A stretch of 64,000 nucleotides of DNA, from NCBI GenBank assembly GCA_030429735.1, contig JAUIET010000006.1, positions 124,001-188,000 on the forward strand, in the 5' to 3' direction. Shown in pieces: positions 35,416 through 45,145 of this stretch. The notes under the pieces are model-generated. The model saw nothing but the letters and a program-made list of their open reading frames with translations. It did no database searches and was not told the origin of the DNA. This DNA is from Gammaproteobacteria bacterium (GTDB taxonomy: Bacteria; Pseudomonadota; Gammaproteobacteria; Pseudomonadales; JAUIET01). A program made the position numbers and the translations under genes. The number at the start of each line of letters is the position of its first letter. Position 1 is the stretch's first letter.

Positions 35416-36612
35416 TCAGCTGTGTGAAAGCGCCCGCACCACTCCGCGGATCTCAGCCAACCCTTTCAATCGACCAATGCTCGAATAGCCTGGATTTACG
35501 GCTTTTCCTATATCGTCCAGCATCAAATGGCCATGATCCGGACGAATGTAGATGGGGTTGTCAGAGTCTCCAGAACGTGTTCTTCTCCGCTCTTCGTGCA
35601 GCAAGGCCCTGATCACTTCAACCATATCAATGTCGCTGTCGAGATGGCTGGCCTCTACGAATGAACGCTGTTCATCACGATCACGCAGCACGCCTCGCAG
35701 GTGAGCAAAATGAATTCGCTCGCCAAAGCGGTGTGCCATAGCCGGTAAATCATTGTCTGGACGGCTGCCGTACGTCCCCACACATAAAGTAATTCCGTTA
35801 GATCTGCTGGGCTGCAATTCAAACAGTTGAGCAACATCATCTGCCGTGCAGATGATTCTTGGCAGACCAAACATGTCTCGAGGGGGGTCATCAGGGTGGA
35901 TCGCAAGCTTCACGTTCAAACGCTCTGCAACGGGCACTACCTCCGCGAGAAAACCAAGGAGATTTTCACGCAAAACTGACGCATCAACAGCCTGATATTG
36001 CGCCAGGGCCTGACGAAAGTCATCGATGCTATAGCTGTCAGTCATTCGGCCAGGCAGCCCCGCAATAATATTGCGGGTGAGCACCTGGCGGTCTTCCTCA
36101 CTCATTGCTTCAAAGGCTTGCCGGGCGGCTTCACGCTCTTCGATGGAGTAATCATCTTCAGCGCCTGCCCGCTGCAGAATAAAAAGATCAAATGCAGCAA
36201 ACTTCTGCTGATCAAAACGCAGAGCGTAGGCACCGCTGGGCAGGCGATGATTAAGGTCTGTTCGGGTCCAATCAATAACCGGCATAAAATTGTAGCAAAT
36301 TGTGCGAATATCAAAGCGCGCCAGATTCTCCATGCTTTGTATCCAGTTTCTCGTATACTGACTCGCTTCACTCGTTCCAAGCTTTATCGATTCATGAACT
36401 GGAATGCTCTCAACAACAGTCCAGCGAAGAGGTGACTGATCGGGCTCGCAAGACTCAATCAGTGCTTTATGCTGCGCAATAGCTTCAACCGTCCACACTT
36501 CGCCAATCGGCACATCGTGTAGTGCGCTGACAATATCGGTCGCACCGGTTTGCCGTATATCGTTAATCGTTACAGGATCATTCGGTCCAAACCAACGCCA
36601 GGATTCCCGCAT
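35416..36612 (-). CDS. uxuA: Mannonate dehydratase
   Basis: D-mannonate dehydratase of the hexuronate pathway (mannonate to 2-keto-3-deoxygluconate), 398 residues, family-typical. N-terminus MRESWRWFGPNDPVTI with the conserved WRWFGP; later YNFMPVIDWTRTDL, AIHPDDPP and RPDHGHLM are hallmarks with His/Cys/Asp metal ligands. No uxaB/uxaC/kdgK is in the window, so it may serve a special pathway or work with distant genes. Follows the aldehyde dehydrogenase by 18 bp. Confidence 0.93.
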   Translation of the reverse strand: MRESWRWFGPNDPVTINDIRQTGATDIVSALHDVPIGEVWTVEAIAQHKALIESCEPDQSPLRWTVVESIPVHESIKLGTSEASQYTRNWIQSMENLARFDIRTICYNFMPVIDWTRTDLNHRLPSGAYALRFDQQKFAAFDLFILQRAGAEDDYSIEEREAARQAFEAMSEEDRQVLTRNIIAGLPGRMTDSYSIDDFRQALAQYQAVDASVLRENLLGFLAEVVPVAERLNVKLAIHPDDPPRDMFGLPRIICTADDVAQLFELQPSRSNGITLCVGTYGSRPDNDLPAMAHRFGERIHFAHLRGVLRDRDEQRSFVEASHLDSDIDMVEVIRALLHEERRRTRSGDSDNPIYIRPDHGHLMLDDIGKAVNPGYSSIGRLKGLAEIRGVVRALSHS

Positions 36613-36630
36613 ATAAAAGCCCTTATTTCG

Positions 36631-38124
36631 TCAAAGTTTCGTGACTACAGATTTTAACTCAGTGTACTGCAGCAGTGATTCATAACCATTTTCACGCCCC
36701 CAGCCACTTTGCTTGTAGCCGCCAAAGGGAACTGCCATATCCGGCACACCGTGCGTATTGATCCAGACAATACCCGCTCTGATCGCGGCAGCGGTTTTGT
36801 GTGCTTTGCCAATATCCCGCGTCCAGATGCTCGCCGCCAAACCGAATTCGCTATCATTTGCCATAGCGGAAATATCATCGGTATTCGAGAATGGCATACA
36901 CACCAACACTGGCCCAAAAATCTCTTCTTTAACCAGGCTCATTGAATGATTAACACCAACACATACTGTCGGTTGTAGAAAGTAGCCTGTGTGATTCTGC
37001 AGTAATTCGCCACCAGCGACAATGGTCGCACCTTCAGCAATACCTTTCTCAATGTGTTTTTTGACGTCTTGTAGATGGGCTTTCGAAATCAGCGGTCCCA
37101 TATCAGAGTCCACGTCGTAGGCTGGGCCAACCCTCATTTGCTGCGCAATTTTCGCAATACCTTGCACTACACGATCATAAACAGTGTCTTGCACATAGAG
37201 TCGGGAACCAGCGACACATACCTGCCCGGCGTTAGAAAAAATAGCATTAGCCGCGCCACTGATGGCTTCATCGAGATTGGCGTCATCAAAGACGATCATC
37301 GGCGACTTGCCACCCAACTCCAGCGATACCTTTTTTAGATTTCCTTTAGCTGCGCTGATGATATTTTTACCTACCTCAGTAGAACCAGTGAACGACACCT
37401 TGTCTACGCCAGGGTGTCTCGCGAGGTAGTCACCTACCATTCGCCCACTGCCCAATAAAATATTGAACACACCATCAGGAATACCCGCCTCAATGAGCAG
37501 CTCTCCCAGGCGCACAGTGCTTAATGGCGTTTGTGTTGCCGGCTTAACAATGACACTGCAGCCTGCCGCCAGTGCCGGCGCAATTTTCCAGGCGGCCTGC
37601 ACCAGCGGTCCGTTCCATGGCACGATGAGTGCAGCAACGCCAACCGGCTCGCGTAAGGTATATATATGGAAATCCTGGTCTGGCACGGTCGACAATTGCT
37701 TGGTGCTGCCCTCAATCTTTGTACACCATCCCGCGTAATAACGAAAACAATCAGCTGCAAACGGTATTTCACCATGTCGCGCGCCCACATAGGGTTTTCC
37801 AGCATCCAGCATTTCCAGTTCTGCAATCTCGTCGCCATGCTCTTCCAGAAGATCTGCCACTCTCCAAAGTACTTTAGCGCGAGCCGATGGCGTTAAGCCT
37901 GTCCAGCTGGCATTGTCAAAACTGCGTCGGGCTGCAGCGATTGCAAGCTCTGCATCGGCTTCTGAGGCGGCTGCCGCCTCACTAATTTGTCGACCGCTGG
38001 ATGGGTCAAAAACGGAAGTCACCGCTCCGTCACTGGCAGTCTGCCAACGGCCGTCCAGCAATAGATGCTGCAACGATGCCAACCGTGCTTGTACTTCTTG
38101 CGATATTTCGTAACTCTGTTTCAT
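36631..38124 (-). CDS. Aldehyde dehydrogenase (NAD+-dependent)
   Basis: ALDH superfamily enzyme, 497 residues, oxidising an aldehyde to an acid. VPWNGPLVQAAWK and GSTEVGKNI (cofactor), catalytic Glu in SLELGGKSP and nucleophilic Cys in NAGQVCVAGSRL are all present; EEIFGPVL is intact. Closest in style to phenylacetaldehyde/betaine-aldehyde-type enzymes. Its ATG overlaps the aminotransferase stop, and the order aminotransferase-ALDH beside a ThDP enzyme suggests keto-acid decarboxylation followed by aldehyde oxidation. Confidence 0.88.
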   Translation of the reverse strand: MKQSYEISQEVQARLASLQHLLLDGRWQTASDGAVTSVFDPSSGRQISEAAAASEADAELAIAAARRSFDNASWTGLTPSARAKVLWRVADLLEEHGDEIAELEMLDAGKPYVGARHGEIPFAADCFRYYAGWCTKIEGSTKQLSTVPDQDFHIYTLREPVGVAALIVPWNGPLVQAAWKIAPALAAGCSVIVKPATQTPLSTVRLGELLIEAGIPDGVFNILLGSGRMVGDYLARHPGVDKVSFTGSTEVGKNIISAAKGNLKKVSLELGGKSPMIVFDDANLDEAISGAANAIFSNAGQVCVAGSRLYVQDTVYDRVVQGIAKIAQQMRVGPAYDVDSDMGPLISKAHLQDVKKHIEKGIAEGATIVAGGELLQNHTGYFLQPTVCVGVNHSMSLVKEEIFGPVLVCMPFSNTDDISAMANDSEFGLAASIWTRDIGKAHKTAAAIRAGIVWINTHGVPDMAVPFGGYKQSGWGRENGYESLLQYTELKSVVTKL

Positions 38125-39209
38125 CAGTCACTCATGTAAGCACGCAGCGCGTCTATCACCGCTGCATTTTCTTCAGGTGTACCAACGGTTATGCGCAAGT
38201 ACTCGTCAGAACTACCTGCAGGGCGTGGAATAACATTATGTCTTAAAAGGCATTCGGCAGCACCACTCCCGCTCTTGCCGGACTCGGGAGCAAAGCGGAG
38301 TAGATAAAAATTCGCAACACTGGGTATAACCTCGATTCCCAAATCACCAAGCTCCTTACTTAGGGATTGCAAGGACTCTGCATTCGCATCGCGCACGTGC
38401 TTCATATACGCCTGATCTTCGATCGCCGCGGTTGCTGCCGCCAAAGCTGCACTGTTTGTATTGAAAGGCGTTCGCACGCGTTGCACCATTGCAGTTACTG
38501 CTTCCGAGCACAGCATCCAGCCTATACGCAACCCAGGTAAACCATAGATTTTTGAAAATGTACGACTTACAACAACGTTTTCAAATTCATCGACCATGGC
38601 CAAGCCGTCGCTAAAATCATCTTTCATTACGTACTCTGCGTAAGCACCATCGATCAAGAAAATGCAGTGTTCTGGAAGACCGGCATGCAAACGACGCACC
38701 TCTGAATCTGAAAGATAGGTGCCCGTTGGATTGTTGGGGTTGGCAATCGTGCAAAACCGGGTTTTGTCGGTCACACGACTGAGCATCTCGTCCACGTTCA
38801 CGCGATAATCATGCTCAGGCGCAATATGGAGCGTAGCTCCCGCTGCCTGCAAATGGGTATTGCACATGACAAAACCATTCTCGCTCAGCACGGCCTCGTC
38901 ACCGTCACCCACGTAGGTTCGCACCAGCAATTGAATCAGCTCATCCGAACCGTTGCCGCACACAATTCGACTCGAATCCAGATGGTGTACACCGGCAATC
39001 GCCTCGCGCAAGGCGGTTTGTGCGCCATCCGGATATCGATTCAATGTCGAGGCTACAGAATGATAAGCCTCTACCGCCGCCAGCGAAGGACCGTATGACG
39101 ACTCATTTGACGACAATTTAATGGGCTGCTTAACACCTTCAATGTCACTTTGCCCTTGCCGATACGGGGCCAGTGAACGGATAGATGCTTTGGCTTGTAA
39201 CTCACTCAT
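38124..39209 (-). CDS. HisC-like PLP aminotransferase
   Basis: Class I/II aminotransferase of the histidinol-phosphate/aromatic type, 361 residues. Motifs: KLSSNESSYGPS near the N-terminus, NPNNPTGTY, IDGAYAEYV, and the PLP Lys in SRTFSKIYGLPGLRIG. Its context (no his genes; next to ALDH and ThDP decarboxylase-like genes) points to catabolism of an aromatic or related amino acid rather than histidine synthesis, although a HisC role cannot be excluded. Confidence 0.82.
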   Translation of the reverse strand: MSELQAKASIRSLAPYRQGQSDIEGVKQPIKLSSNESSYGPSLAAVEAYHSVASTLNRYPDGAQTALREAIAGVHHLDSSRIVCGNGSDELIQLLVRTYVGDGDEAVLSENGFVMCNTHLQAAGATLHIAPEHDYRVNVDEMLSRVTDKTRFCTIANPNNPTGTYLSDSEVRRLHAGLPEHCIFLIDGAYAEYVMKDDFSDGLAMVDEFENVVVSRTFSKIYGLPGLRIGWMLCSEAVTAMVQRVRTPFNTNSAALAAATAAIEDQAYMKHVRDANAESLQSLSKELGDLGIEVIPSVANFYLLRFAPESGKSGSGAAECLLRHNVIPRPAGSSDEYLRITVGTPEENAAVIDALRAYMSD

Positions 39210-39268
39210 TAATTAGCTCTCCTGGCGCCCTACTTGGCCTGAACAAACTCGTAGAAGTGCCACATAGA

Positions 39269-40912
39269 TTACGTACACACCTTAGCTCTATTCTGGGGCA
39301 ACATTAGAAATGGCCACGGTGGCGGAAAAAATTCTTGCACATCGACACTTATGATCGACGGCCCCTTTTGCGTAAATGCGTCGCGAATCGCGGTTCTCAA
39401 ACTTTCCGGGTCATGGGCATGATAGCCAGCAGCCCCAAAACTCTGCGCCAGGGCAACGAAATCAGGGTTGTGTAAATCCGAGCAAATCACCCGGCCATCA
39501 AACCACTCTTTTTGTTGGCGCTGCACGTTGGTGAAGCGCCCATCGTCAAAAATAATCGTCACCAACGGCAACTGATATTGAACCGCCGTGGAAAGCTCCT
39601 GTACATTGAACATAAAACCGCCGTCACCACTGACCTGGATCACTTTTTTGTCGCGGTTGCCCGCTACAACGCCCAGAGCCGTCGCGTAGCCATAGCCAAG
39701 CGTACCCTGGTAACCGGCGCTAATGTGCTGCCGTGGTTTGTATACTGGAAACCCATACCAGGAAACGAAACCCACCTGCGTGACTTCATCAACAAAAATT
39801 CCGTCACGCGGTAACTCTTCGCGGATAACATCTAGATACGCCATTTGCGGACCTACCTTGCTGCGCACTTGCGCATCCATGGATTGCTTGAGTGCTAGCA
39901 ATTCCTGCTCTCTGGATTCAGCTCGATGCTCTCTTTCGGTAAGCTCTTTCTGCAGGCCATCGAGACACTCGCTGGCATCACCATGAATACCCACTTCCGG
40001 TGTGCAGATACGATCAATCTGTTCAGCGTCAATATCGACTCGAACGAGCTTGAGGTCATCATCTTTGCCCCACATCACCAGCGGCCAGTGCAAGCGGGTA
40101 CCAATCGCCAGCACTGCGTCTGCTTCTCCCCAGAGGGTATGGCCGGTGGGATGGTTTACGCTCAAGTAGCTGTCATCGCTGACAATGCCTTTGCCCGCCC
40201 GAAAGGCCATGACGGGTGCCTGTAAGGTTTCTGCCAGAGCCAGAACACGATCACCAGTATCCAGAGCGCCGGAGCCAACAACAATCATCGGGCGCTTGGC
40301 AGTGCAGAGTACGTCGCAGGCGCTGCGGATATCATCCGAATTGATTGTGGGTGGTGCGGGCAGCTCAGCAGCAGATTTCAGGTTCACTGCCTTTTCTGTG
40401 GCCATTATGTCCATGGCCATCTCGATTTCAACCGGCCTGGGACTGCCAGATTGCAACTGTACAAAAGCCTCATTTACCTTTTCAGGGGTGTCTTCGACGT
40501 GCTCAATACGAGCCGCCCATTTCGTGATATGACTGATCATGCCCAGCTGATCGTCTATTTCGTGCAGTTCTCCGTAGCCTTTACCAATTGCAGCGGAAGG
40601 AATTTGACCCGAAATACACAGCACGGGAGTGTAGTTGGACCATGCTGTACATAGTGCTGCCGAAGAATTCAGCAAACCAGGACCGGGAACTACAGCATAC
40701 ACACCCACTTTCCCAGTCGAACGTGCATAGCCATAGGCCATGTAGGCAACACCCTGCTCATGGCGGGAATGAATGAGCGTGAAGTCATCACCTTGTTTGT
40801 ACATGGTGTCAAACAAATAATCCAACTGGCCACCCGGTAGCCCGAATACAGTGTCCACACCATTGATTCTAAGCGATTCTATGATCGCTTCCGCGCCCGT
40901 CATTGTCGTCAT
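39269..40912 (-). CDS. ThDP-dependent enzyme (acetolactate synthase/decarboxylase-like)
   Basis: Thiamine-diphosphate enzyme, 547 residues, with N-terminal PYR domain (catalytic Glu in SRHEQGVAYMAYGYAR), a central domain, and a PP domain with the ThDP motif GDGGFMFNVQELST to the Asn in DDGRFTN. Large-subunit acetolactate-synthase-like in sequence, but there is no small subunit and the neighbours are catabolic, so it may be a 2-oxo acid decarboxylase or lyase. Precedes the aminotransferase by 59 bp. Confidence 0.82.
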   Translation of the reverse strand: MTTMTGAEAIIESLRINGVDTVFGLPGGQLDYLFDTMYKQGDDFTLIHSRHEQGVAYMAYGYARSTGKVGVYAVVPGPGLLNSSAALCTAWSNYTPVLCISGQIPSAAIGKGYGELHEIDDQLGMISHITKWAARIEHVEDTPEKVNEAFVQLQSGSPRPVEIEMAMDIMATEKAVNLKSAAELPAPPTINSDDIRSACDVLCTAKRPMIVVGSGALDTGDRVLALAETLQAPVMAFRAGKGIVSDDSYLSVNHPTGHTLWGEADAVLAIGTRLHWPLVMWGKDDDLKLVRVDIDAEQIDRICTPEVGIHGDASECLDGLQKELTEREHRAESREQELLALKQSMDAQVRSKVGPQMAYLDVIREELPRDGIFVDEVTQVGFVSWYGFPVYKPRQHISAGYQGTLGYGYATALGVVAGNRDKKVIQVSGDGGFMFNVQELSTAVQYQLPLVTIIFDDGRFTNVQRQQKEWFDGRVICSDLHNPDFVALAQSFGAAGYHAHDPESLRTAIRDAFTQKGPSIISVDVQEFFPPPWPFLMLPQNRAKVCT

Positions 40913-40987
40913 TTCATTTTCCGTTCTTTAGCAGAGCCAGTGATAAAAATCTGCTGGATGTTACTTTTTCTGTAAGCACGCCATCGG

Positions 40988-41248
40988 CTATGTACTGCGC
41001 TTCGCCTCTTCCCTTTCTCGTTTACGCTTTCTGTAGCGCATAAGAAAATAAGGGAAACCTAACAAATAGAGAATTACCTTTGGATTCTTGATGGCACAAG
41101 CAGCCGCAGCAACAATATCATCCGGACTAACATACACTTTACTTTGCATGCTTTGGCTTGCATGGCTGTGTACTATCAGATGATCTTTTTTGTACTCGAA
41201 ATGACCAAACTCGAAATCGATATCGGCCAGCTTGCTCTTAACCTTCAT
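40988..41248 (-). CDS. Small hypothetical protein
   Basis: 86 residues, Lys/Arg-rich at the C-terminus (YRKRKREREEAKR) with a hydrophobic stretch (VILYLLGFPYFLMRY, about 57-71) that may touch the membrane. No family recognised. It sits between the nitrilase-family gene (19 bp upstream) and the ThDP gene (75 bp downstream), so it is probably in the same transcript. Confidence 0.6.
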   Translation of the reverse strand: MKVKSKLADIDFEFGHFEYKKDHLIVHSHASQSMQSKVYVSPDDIVAAAACAIKNPKVILYLLGFPYFLMRYRKRKREREEAKRST

Positions 41249-41267
41249 TTTTTTAACCCAACAACGA

Positions 41268-42422
41268 TCAGGACTTTTTCAGACGGCCTGTTGCCTGTGC
41301 GTAATCAATACGCTTTTGTAGCAATTTGGATACATCTTCGGGCTCCATCCCCGCTGGCGGAGTAAACTGACCGCGAGCGTATAAATCATCAAAAACCTCT
41401 TTGCAGATACTGATTTTTTCAACCAATGCTTTCGGCGGCTTGCCCGATGGAAAGCGATTAGGGGGGTATATCGGATTGGTATACATCTCCCTAAAGCCTT
41501 CAGTACGTACATCAATCCAGCAATTGTGGTTGGTTCGCGTACGATAATGTCGCAGCGCCTCGATATCGATAGTTACCGATAAAACCTGCTCCTCAGGGTA
41601 CGGTGCCTCACGCAACAACATACCCGTGTAATCAATGGCAAATGAATGACCCGGACAAAATGCGCTAGGGTAATAGTCGTAATTTACCTTGCCCCAATTG
41701 GAACCCAACAAGTAACACATATTGTCATGGGCACGGGTACGGCGGGTAAACTTCCAGAAATCCCAAGGCTCTGAAACGCCTTCCACTTCCTGGATAGCGC
41801 CCGGATGACAAATGACTTCCGCGCCGTTATACCCAAGCGCCCTTGACACTTCCGGCGTGCATCCATCGTGACAAGTCATGGTTCCGAGTTTGCCAATTTC
41901 CGTGTCAATCACTGGAAACAGGTCTTTGATACCACCACCGAAGTGTTCGCAGTACTCATCAAATATATCGTGAGGCGACGTGCCGAGCCCAAGCGACGCA
42001 TTGATATGCCATTTATGATACTTGAGCACAACGTCGCCGGAAGGACCCACAATAAAGTTGGTGTTGAACCAGCGGTCCGGAAACTCGGGAACTTGTTCAA
42101 CCACACCGCCACCGCAAATATACAGACCATATTGCTTCGCTACTTCGCCCAACTGATCGATCTCGGGACCAGGTATTGTCACCGCCTTTTTCATCTGATC
42201 TTCAATTTTGCTTTCACCTTTACCTGGCGTACCAACACCTTGCAGAAAATACTCAGGTAAAATCACCAAACGAACTGGCACTTCCCAGAAGTAACCCACA
42301 CCGAAATGAATTAGATTCAGCACGCGGTCCAGGTTTTTTTGAATGCCGGCTCGATCGTCAACAACCGTTACTTCCGGTTGCACGATGAGCGCTGTGTAAG
42401 GATCAATTCGTTCTCTAGCCAT
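41268..42422 (-). CDS. Nitrilase-superfamily carbon-nitrogen hydrolase
   Basis: Amidase/nitrilase-fold enzyme, 384 residues, longer than the usual 280-330. The catalytic triad is visible: Glu57 in ILPEYF, Lys in KYHKWH (about 135) and Cys in GTMTCHDGC (about 180). Formamidase/aliphatic-amidase-like traits, but the substrate is unknown. Ends 19 bp before the small gene and starts 2 bp after the FAD oxidoreductase, so strongly coupled to it. Confidence 0.85.
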   Translation of the reverse strand: MARERIDPYTALIVQPEVTVVDDRAGIQKNLDRVLNLIHFGVGYFWEVPVRLVILPEYFLQGVGTPGKGESKIEDQMKKAVTIPGPEIDQLGEVAKQYGLYICGGGVVEQVPEFPDRWFNTNFIVGPSGDVVLKYHKWHINASLGLGTSPHDIFDEYCEHFGGGIKDLFPVIDTEIGKLGTMTCHDGCTPEVSRALGYNGAEVICHPGAIQEVEGVSEPWDFWKFTRRTRAHDNMCYLLGSNWGKVNYDYYPSAFCPGHSFAIDYTGMLLREAPYPEEQVLSVTIDIEALRHYRTRTNHNCWIDVRTEGFREMYTNPIYPPNRFPSGKPPKALVEKISICKEVFDDLYARGQFTPPAGMEPEDVSKLLQKRIDYAQATGRLKKS

Positions 42423-42424
42423 AA

Positions 42425-44011
42425 TTAAAACTCAAAGTCGTCATCTTCTTCTTTAACGCCAAGGTCGAGAAGAATTTCATTGGCGGCGATTGTACCCATA
42501 CCACTAATGCCACCACCAGGGTGACAGGAAGGGCCTGTTAGATAGAGCTTTTTCACCGGCCCCCTGTACTCGGCATAATTCGGGAACGGTCGAAACGCGC
42601 CCATTTGTGCCAGTGTTCTCTCACCGCCCGTGGTCACACCGCGATGAAAACACAAATTAGCTCGCGCAAGGCTTGGGCCTGTATCAACATATTCTGCGAT
42701 GATGTTGTCATCGTTCATATTCGTGGTGTAGTTACGCAGTTGTGTAAGTAAGGTATTTCGAATGTAACTCGGGCCCAAGGCCTCCCAATCTTCGCCTGAG
42801 GCCAGGTCTACGGGAACAAAGGTGTCCATGATCAGTGTATGTTTGCCTTGCGGCGCGCGCGTTGGGTCCATGGTGGACCATGCAGCTGTCCATAAGAAGG
42901 GGTCGCTGGGTGCTACGCCAGCCGCCATTTCAAGATATTGCTTATCGATGTCGGCAACTGTGCCAAACATGCGCTGAAATGCGGTCTTGTTAATATCACT
43001 GTGCCCTTTAAACTGCGGCGCCTCATGCAATGCATAGTGCACACGCGCTATAGTCACATCACCAAACTTGAAGCGACGCACCATGTCGGTGAAACCCGAG
43101 GGTAATTCGCGTTCGTCAAATCCTTGCAAGAATGTCTGATACGGGTCCAGGGAGCTAACCACACCTTTGCTCGCGGTAATATCAGTTCCGTCATCCAATC
43201 GAATGCCAATGCACTCGCCGTTTTCGACAATAAACTTCCGCACGGTTGCGCCTGTCCTGACTGTGCCGCCATTCGCTTCAATATAAGACTTCAATGATTC
43301 AGACAGCATGCCACTGCCACCTTCCGGAATAGCCTGACCAAAAAAATGAATGCTTGGAATCATCACATAGAAACCCTGCGCGGTTCCCAACTGATCTGGC
43401 AGGGTTTGCGGGGCCATCGCCCAGCCAAGAATAAACGCTCGTACATGATCGTTTTCAAAATTTTCCAGAGTGAACTGCCGCGAGCTAAGCTGGTAGTCGC
43501 GCAAGCGCCTCAAACCTTCCGGGTTGTTTTCCAGCCCCTGGAACAAATAGCTGGGTGGTGCAGGTGGTGAAAACATGGCCTTGATCACACCATCCTGTAT
43601 TTCGCCAAATTCGTCGTGAATTTCCCGGTAGCGACGCGCATCGGCGCTGGAGTACTCAGCAATGCTGTCACAGGTTTTATCAACGTCCTTGTAAACAACT
43701 ATGCCTTGACCTTCGTACTTATTAGGATGCCCGGTAATTTGATCTTCGGACCATATGTACTTCAAACCATGCTTTTCAAGTTCCGGGCGCAGCACCTGAA
43801 AATCAGGGTTGAGATGAATCCAAACGTGAGATGAGCCGAACAAGTCATGCTTATACCCTGGCTCGGTTACTTCGCGCGTAATGACACCACCACCTACATA
43901 ATCATTTCGCTCGGCAACCAGCACACTTAAGCCATTCTTAACCAGCATCGCCGCGCACATCAGCGCATTGTGACCACCGCCTGCGATCACCACGTCGTAA
44001 TCTGCCATCAA
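42425..44011 (-). CDS. FAD-dependent oxidoreductase (phytoene-desaturase-like)
   Basis: Flavoprotein of the NAD(P)/FAD amine-oxidase/phytoene-desaturase fold, 528 residues. N-terminal dinucleotide motif DVVIAGGGHNALMCAAML with VLVAERND; C-terminal FAD signature LYLTGPSCHPGGGISGMG. Likely start is one of the two adjacent Met codons (44011 or 44008). First gene of the minus-strand run; the gap upstream of it carries four ATCCCATTA operator-like sites and it is divergent from the gntR gene. Confidence 0.85.
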   Translation of the reverse strand: MMADYDVVIAGGGHNALMCAAMLVKNGLSVLVAERNDYVGGGVITREVTEPGYKHDLFGSSHVWIHLNPDFQVLRPELEKHGLKYIWSEDQITGHPNKYEGQGIVVYKDVDKTCDSIAEYSSADARRYREIHDEFGEIQDGVIKAMFSPPAPPSYLFQGLENNPEGLRRLRDYQLSSRQFTLENFENDHVRAFILGWAMAPQTLPDQLGTAQGFYVMIPSIHFFGQAIPEGGSGMLSESLKSYIEANGGTVRTGATVRKFIVENGECIGIRLDDGTDITASKGVVSSLDPYQTFLQGFDERELPSGFTDMVRRFKFGDVTIARVHYALHEAPQFKGHSDINKTAFQRMFGTVADIDKQYLEMAAGVAPSDPFLWTAAWSTMDPTRAPQGKHTLIMDTFVPVDLASGEDWEALGPSYIRNTLLTQLRNYTTNMNDDNIIAEYVDTGPSLARANLCFHRGVTTGGERTLAQMGAFRPFPNYAEYRGPVKKLYLTGPSCHPGGGISGMGTIAANEILLDLGVKEEDDDFEF

Positions 44012-44422
44012 TCCTCCAATGCAGTGTATTCAATAATGGGATATTTGCAGCTGAAGCGTCAGCCTGTGTAACATAGCGATAATCCCATTAAATAGCAATT
44101 AATTTCATCATGATCTCGCCCAAAAAACACAAGAAGTCAAACACTCTCAAGCCTGCTTGATGCAATGCAAGTATCATTAATTTGCACTGGCCTAGATAAT
44201 AGATATAAATATCAATAACTTGTATAATTTTCGCTTTTTGTATCTGAGCGTCTCAAGCGACTTTCCGGAAATCGTTTTTCGGAATGCAACAACCATAATC
44301 ATCCCATTATTAAAAAATAGGTGCTTGATGTCATTTGATTTACACCCCATTATTGGAGGAAGACATAATCTGCGGAGGTCGGATGAGTTACACTAGCGCG
44401 ACAAACAGACTACGGGATTGAC
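44012..44422. promoter_or_regulatory. Divergent control region with four ATCCCATTA motifs
   Basis: This 411-bp gene-free gap between the FAD oxidoreductase and gntR has the motif at 44031-44042 (minus orientation), 44082-44093, 44301-44312 and 44344-44355 (last with one mismatch, ACCCCATTA). A TATAAT -10-like box is at 44223-44228. The same motif recurs upstream of the DUF819 and TonB-receptor genes. Likely binding sites for the GntR regulator; the dyad structure is weak and its exact half-site is uncertain. Confidence 0.6.
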
Positions 44423-45145
44423 ATGACTGACAGTAAAGCCAGGAAAAGCACTTCTCGCGGCCAGGTAACCGCTGTTGTGTCTATTCTTGGTCGGCAAATC
44501 GCGAGTAAGAAATTTCCCGAAGGCAGTACTTTACCCGTCGAACAAACCCTGGCAGACCAATTAGGCGTCGGCCGAAACGCATTGCGAGAGGCTGTAAAAG
44601 TACTGTCTGGGAAAGGTTTGATTCGCACCGCACCGCGCAGTGGAACCAAAGTAAGGCCGAGGCAGGACTGGAATATGCTCGATCCAGACGTTCTGAAATG
44701 GCACGCCGACCCGGAATCAGCGGATGTGCAGTTTATGCTCGATATCACCGAAATGCGCCACATTATTGAACCGCAGGCGGCGCAACTCGCCGCCGAGCGC
44801 GCCAGTCGTGAAGACGTAGCAAAAATTCTTGCTCTGTACGACGATATGGAAGCCAGCGATACAGATTCAGCTAAGCGCATGGAGGCCGATATTGCATTCC
44901 ATGCGGCCATTCTGGAGGCTACTCATAATATTGTACTGGCGAATTTCAAGCATGCTATCAGTACCTATTTACGAGCACACAGCCATGTTGTGGCGGAAGA
45001 TCAGCAACTTGCTCGCGACGACCTGGACCGGCATCGTGCTCTGGCATGGGCTATCGCCTCGGGCGACGGCCACAAGGCGCGCAAGCTCACCGAGTCAATG
45101 CTACAAATCAATCGTGACTTGATGCGTTCTCGCGTGCCCTCTTGA
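44423..45145 (+). CDS. GntR/FadR-family (FCD) transcriptional regulator
   Basis: DNA-binding repressor/activator, 240 residues. N-terminal winged helix (about 12-75) with LPVEQTLADQLGVGRNALRE; C-terminal FCD effector domain (about 95-235) with metal-binding residues in ADIAFHAAIL and DLDRHRALAW. The linker RPRQDWNMLDPDVLKW is typical of sugar-acid regulators (DgoR-like), which suits the neighbouring uxuA. Divergent from the FAD oxidoreductase and overlapping the convergent MFS gene by 38 bp. Confidence 0.88.
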   Translation: MTDSKARKSTSRGQVTAVVSILGRQIASKKFPEGSTLPVEQTLADQLGVGRNALREAVKVLSGKGLIRTAPRSGTKVRPRQDWNMLDPDVLKWHADPESADVQFMLDITEMRHIIEPQAAQLAAERASREDVAKILALYDDMEASDTDSAKRMEADIAFHAAILEATHNIVLANFKHAISTYLRAHSHVVAEDQQLARDDLDRHRALAWAIASGDGHKARKLTESMLQINRDLMRSRVPS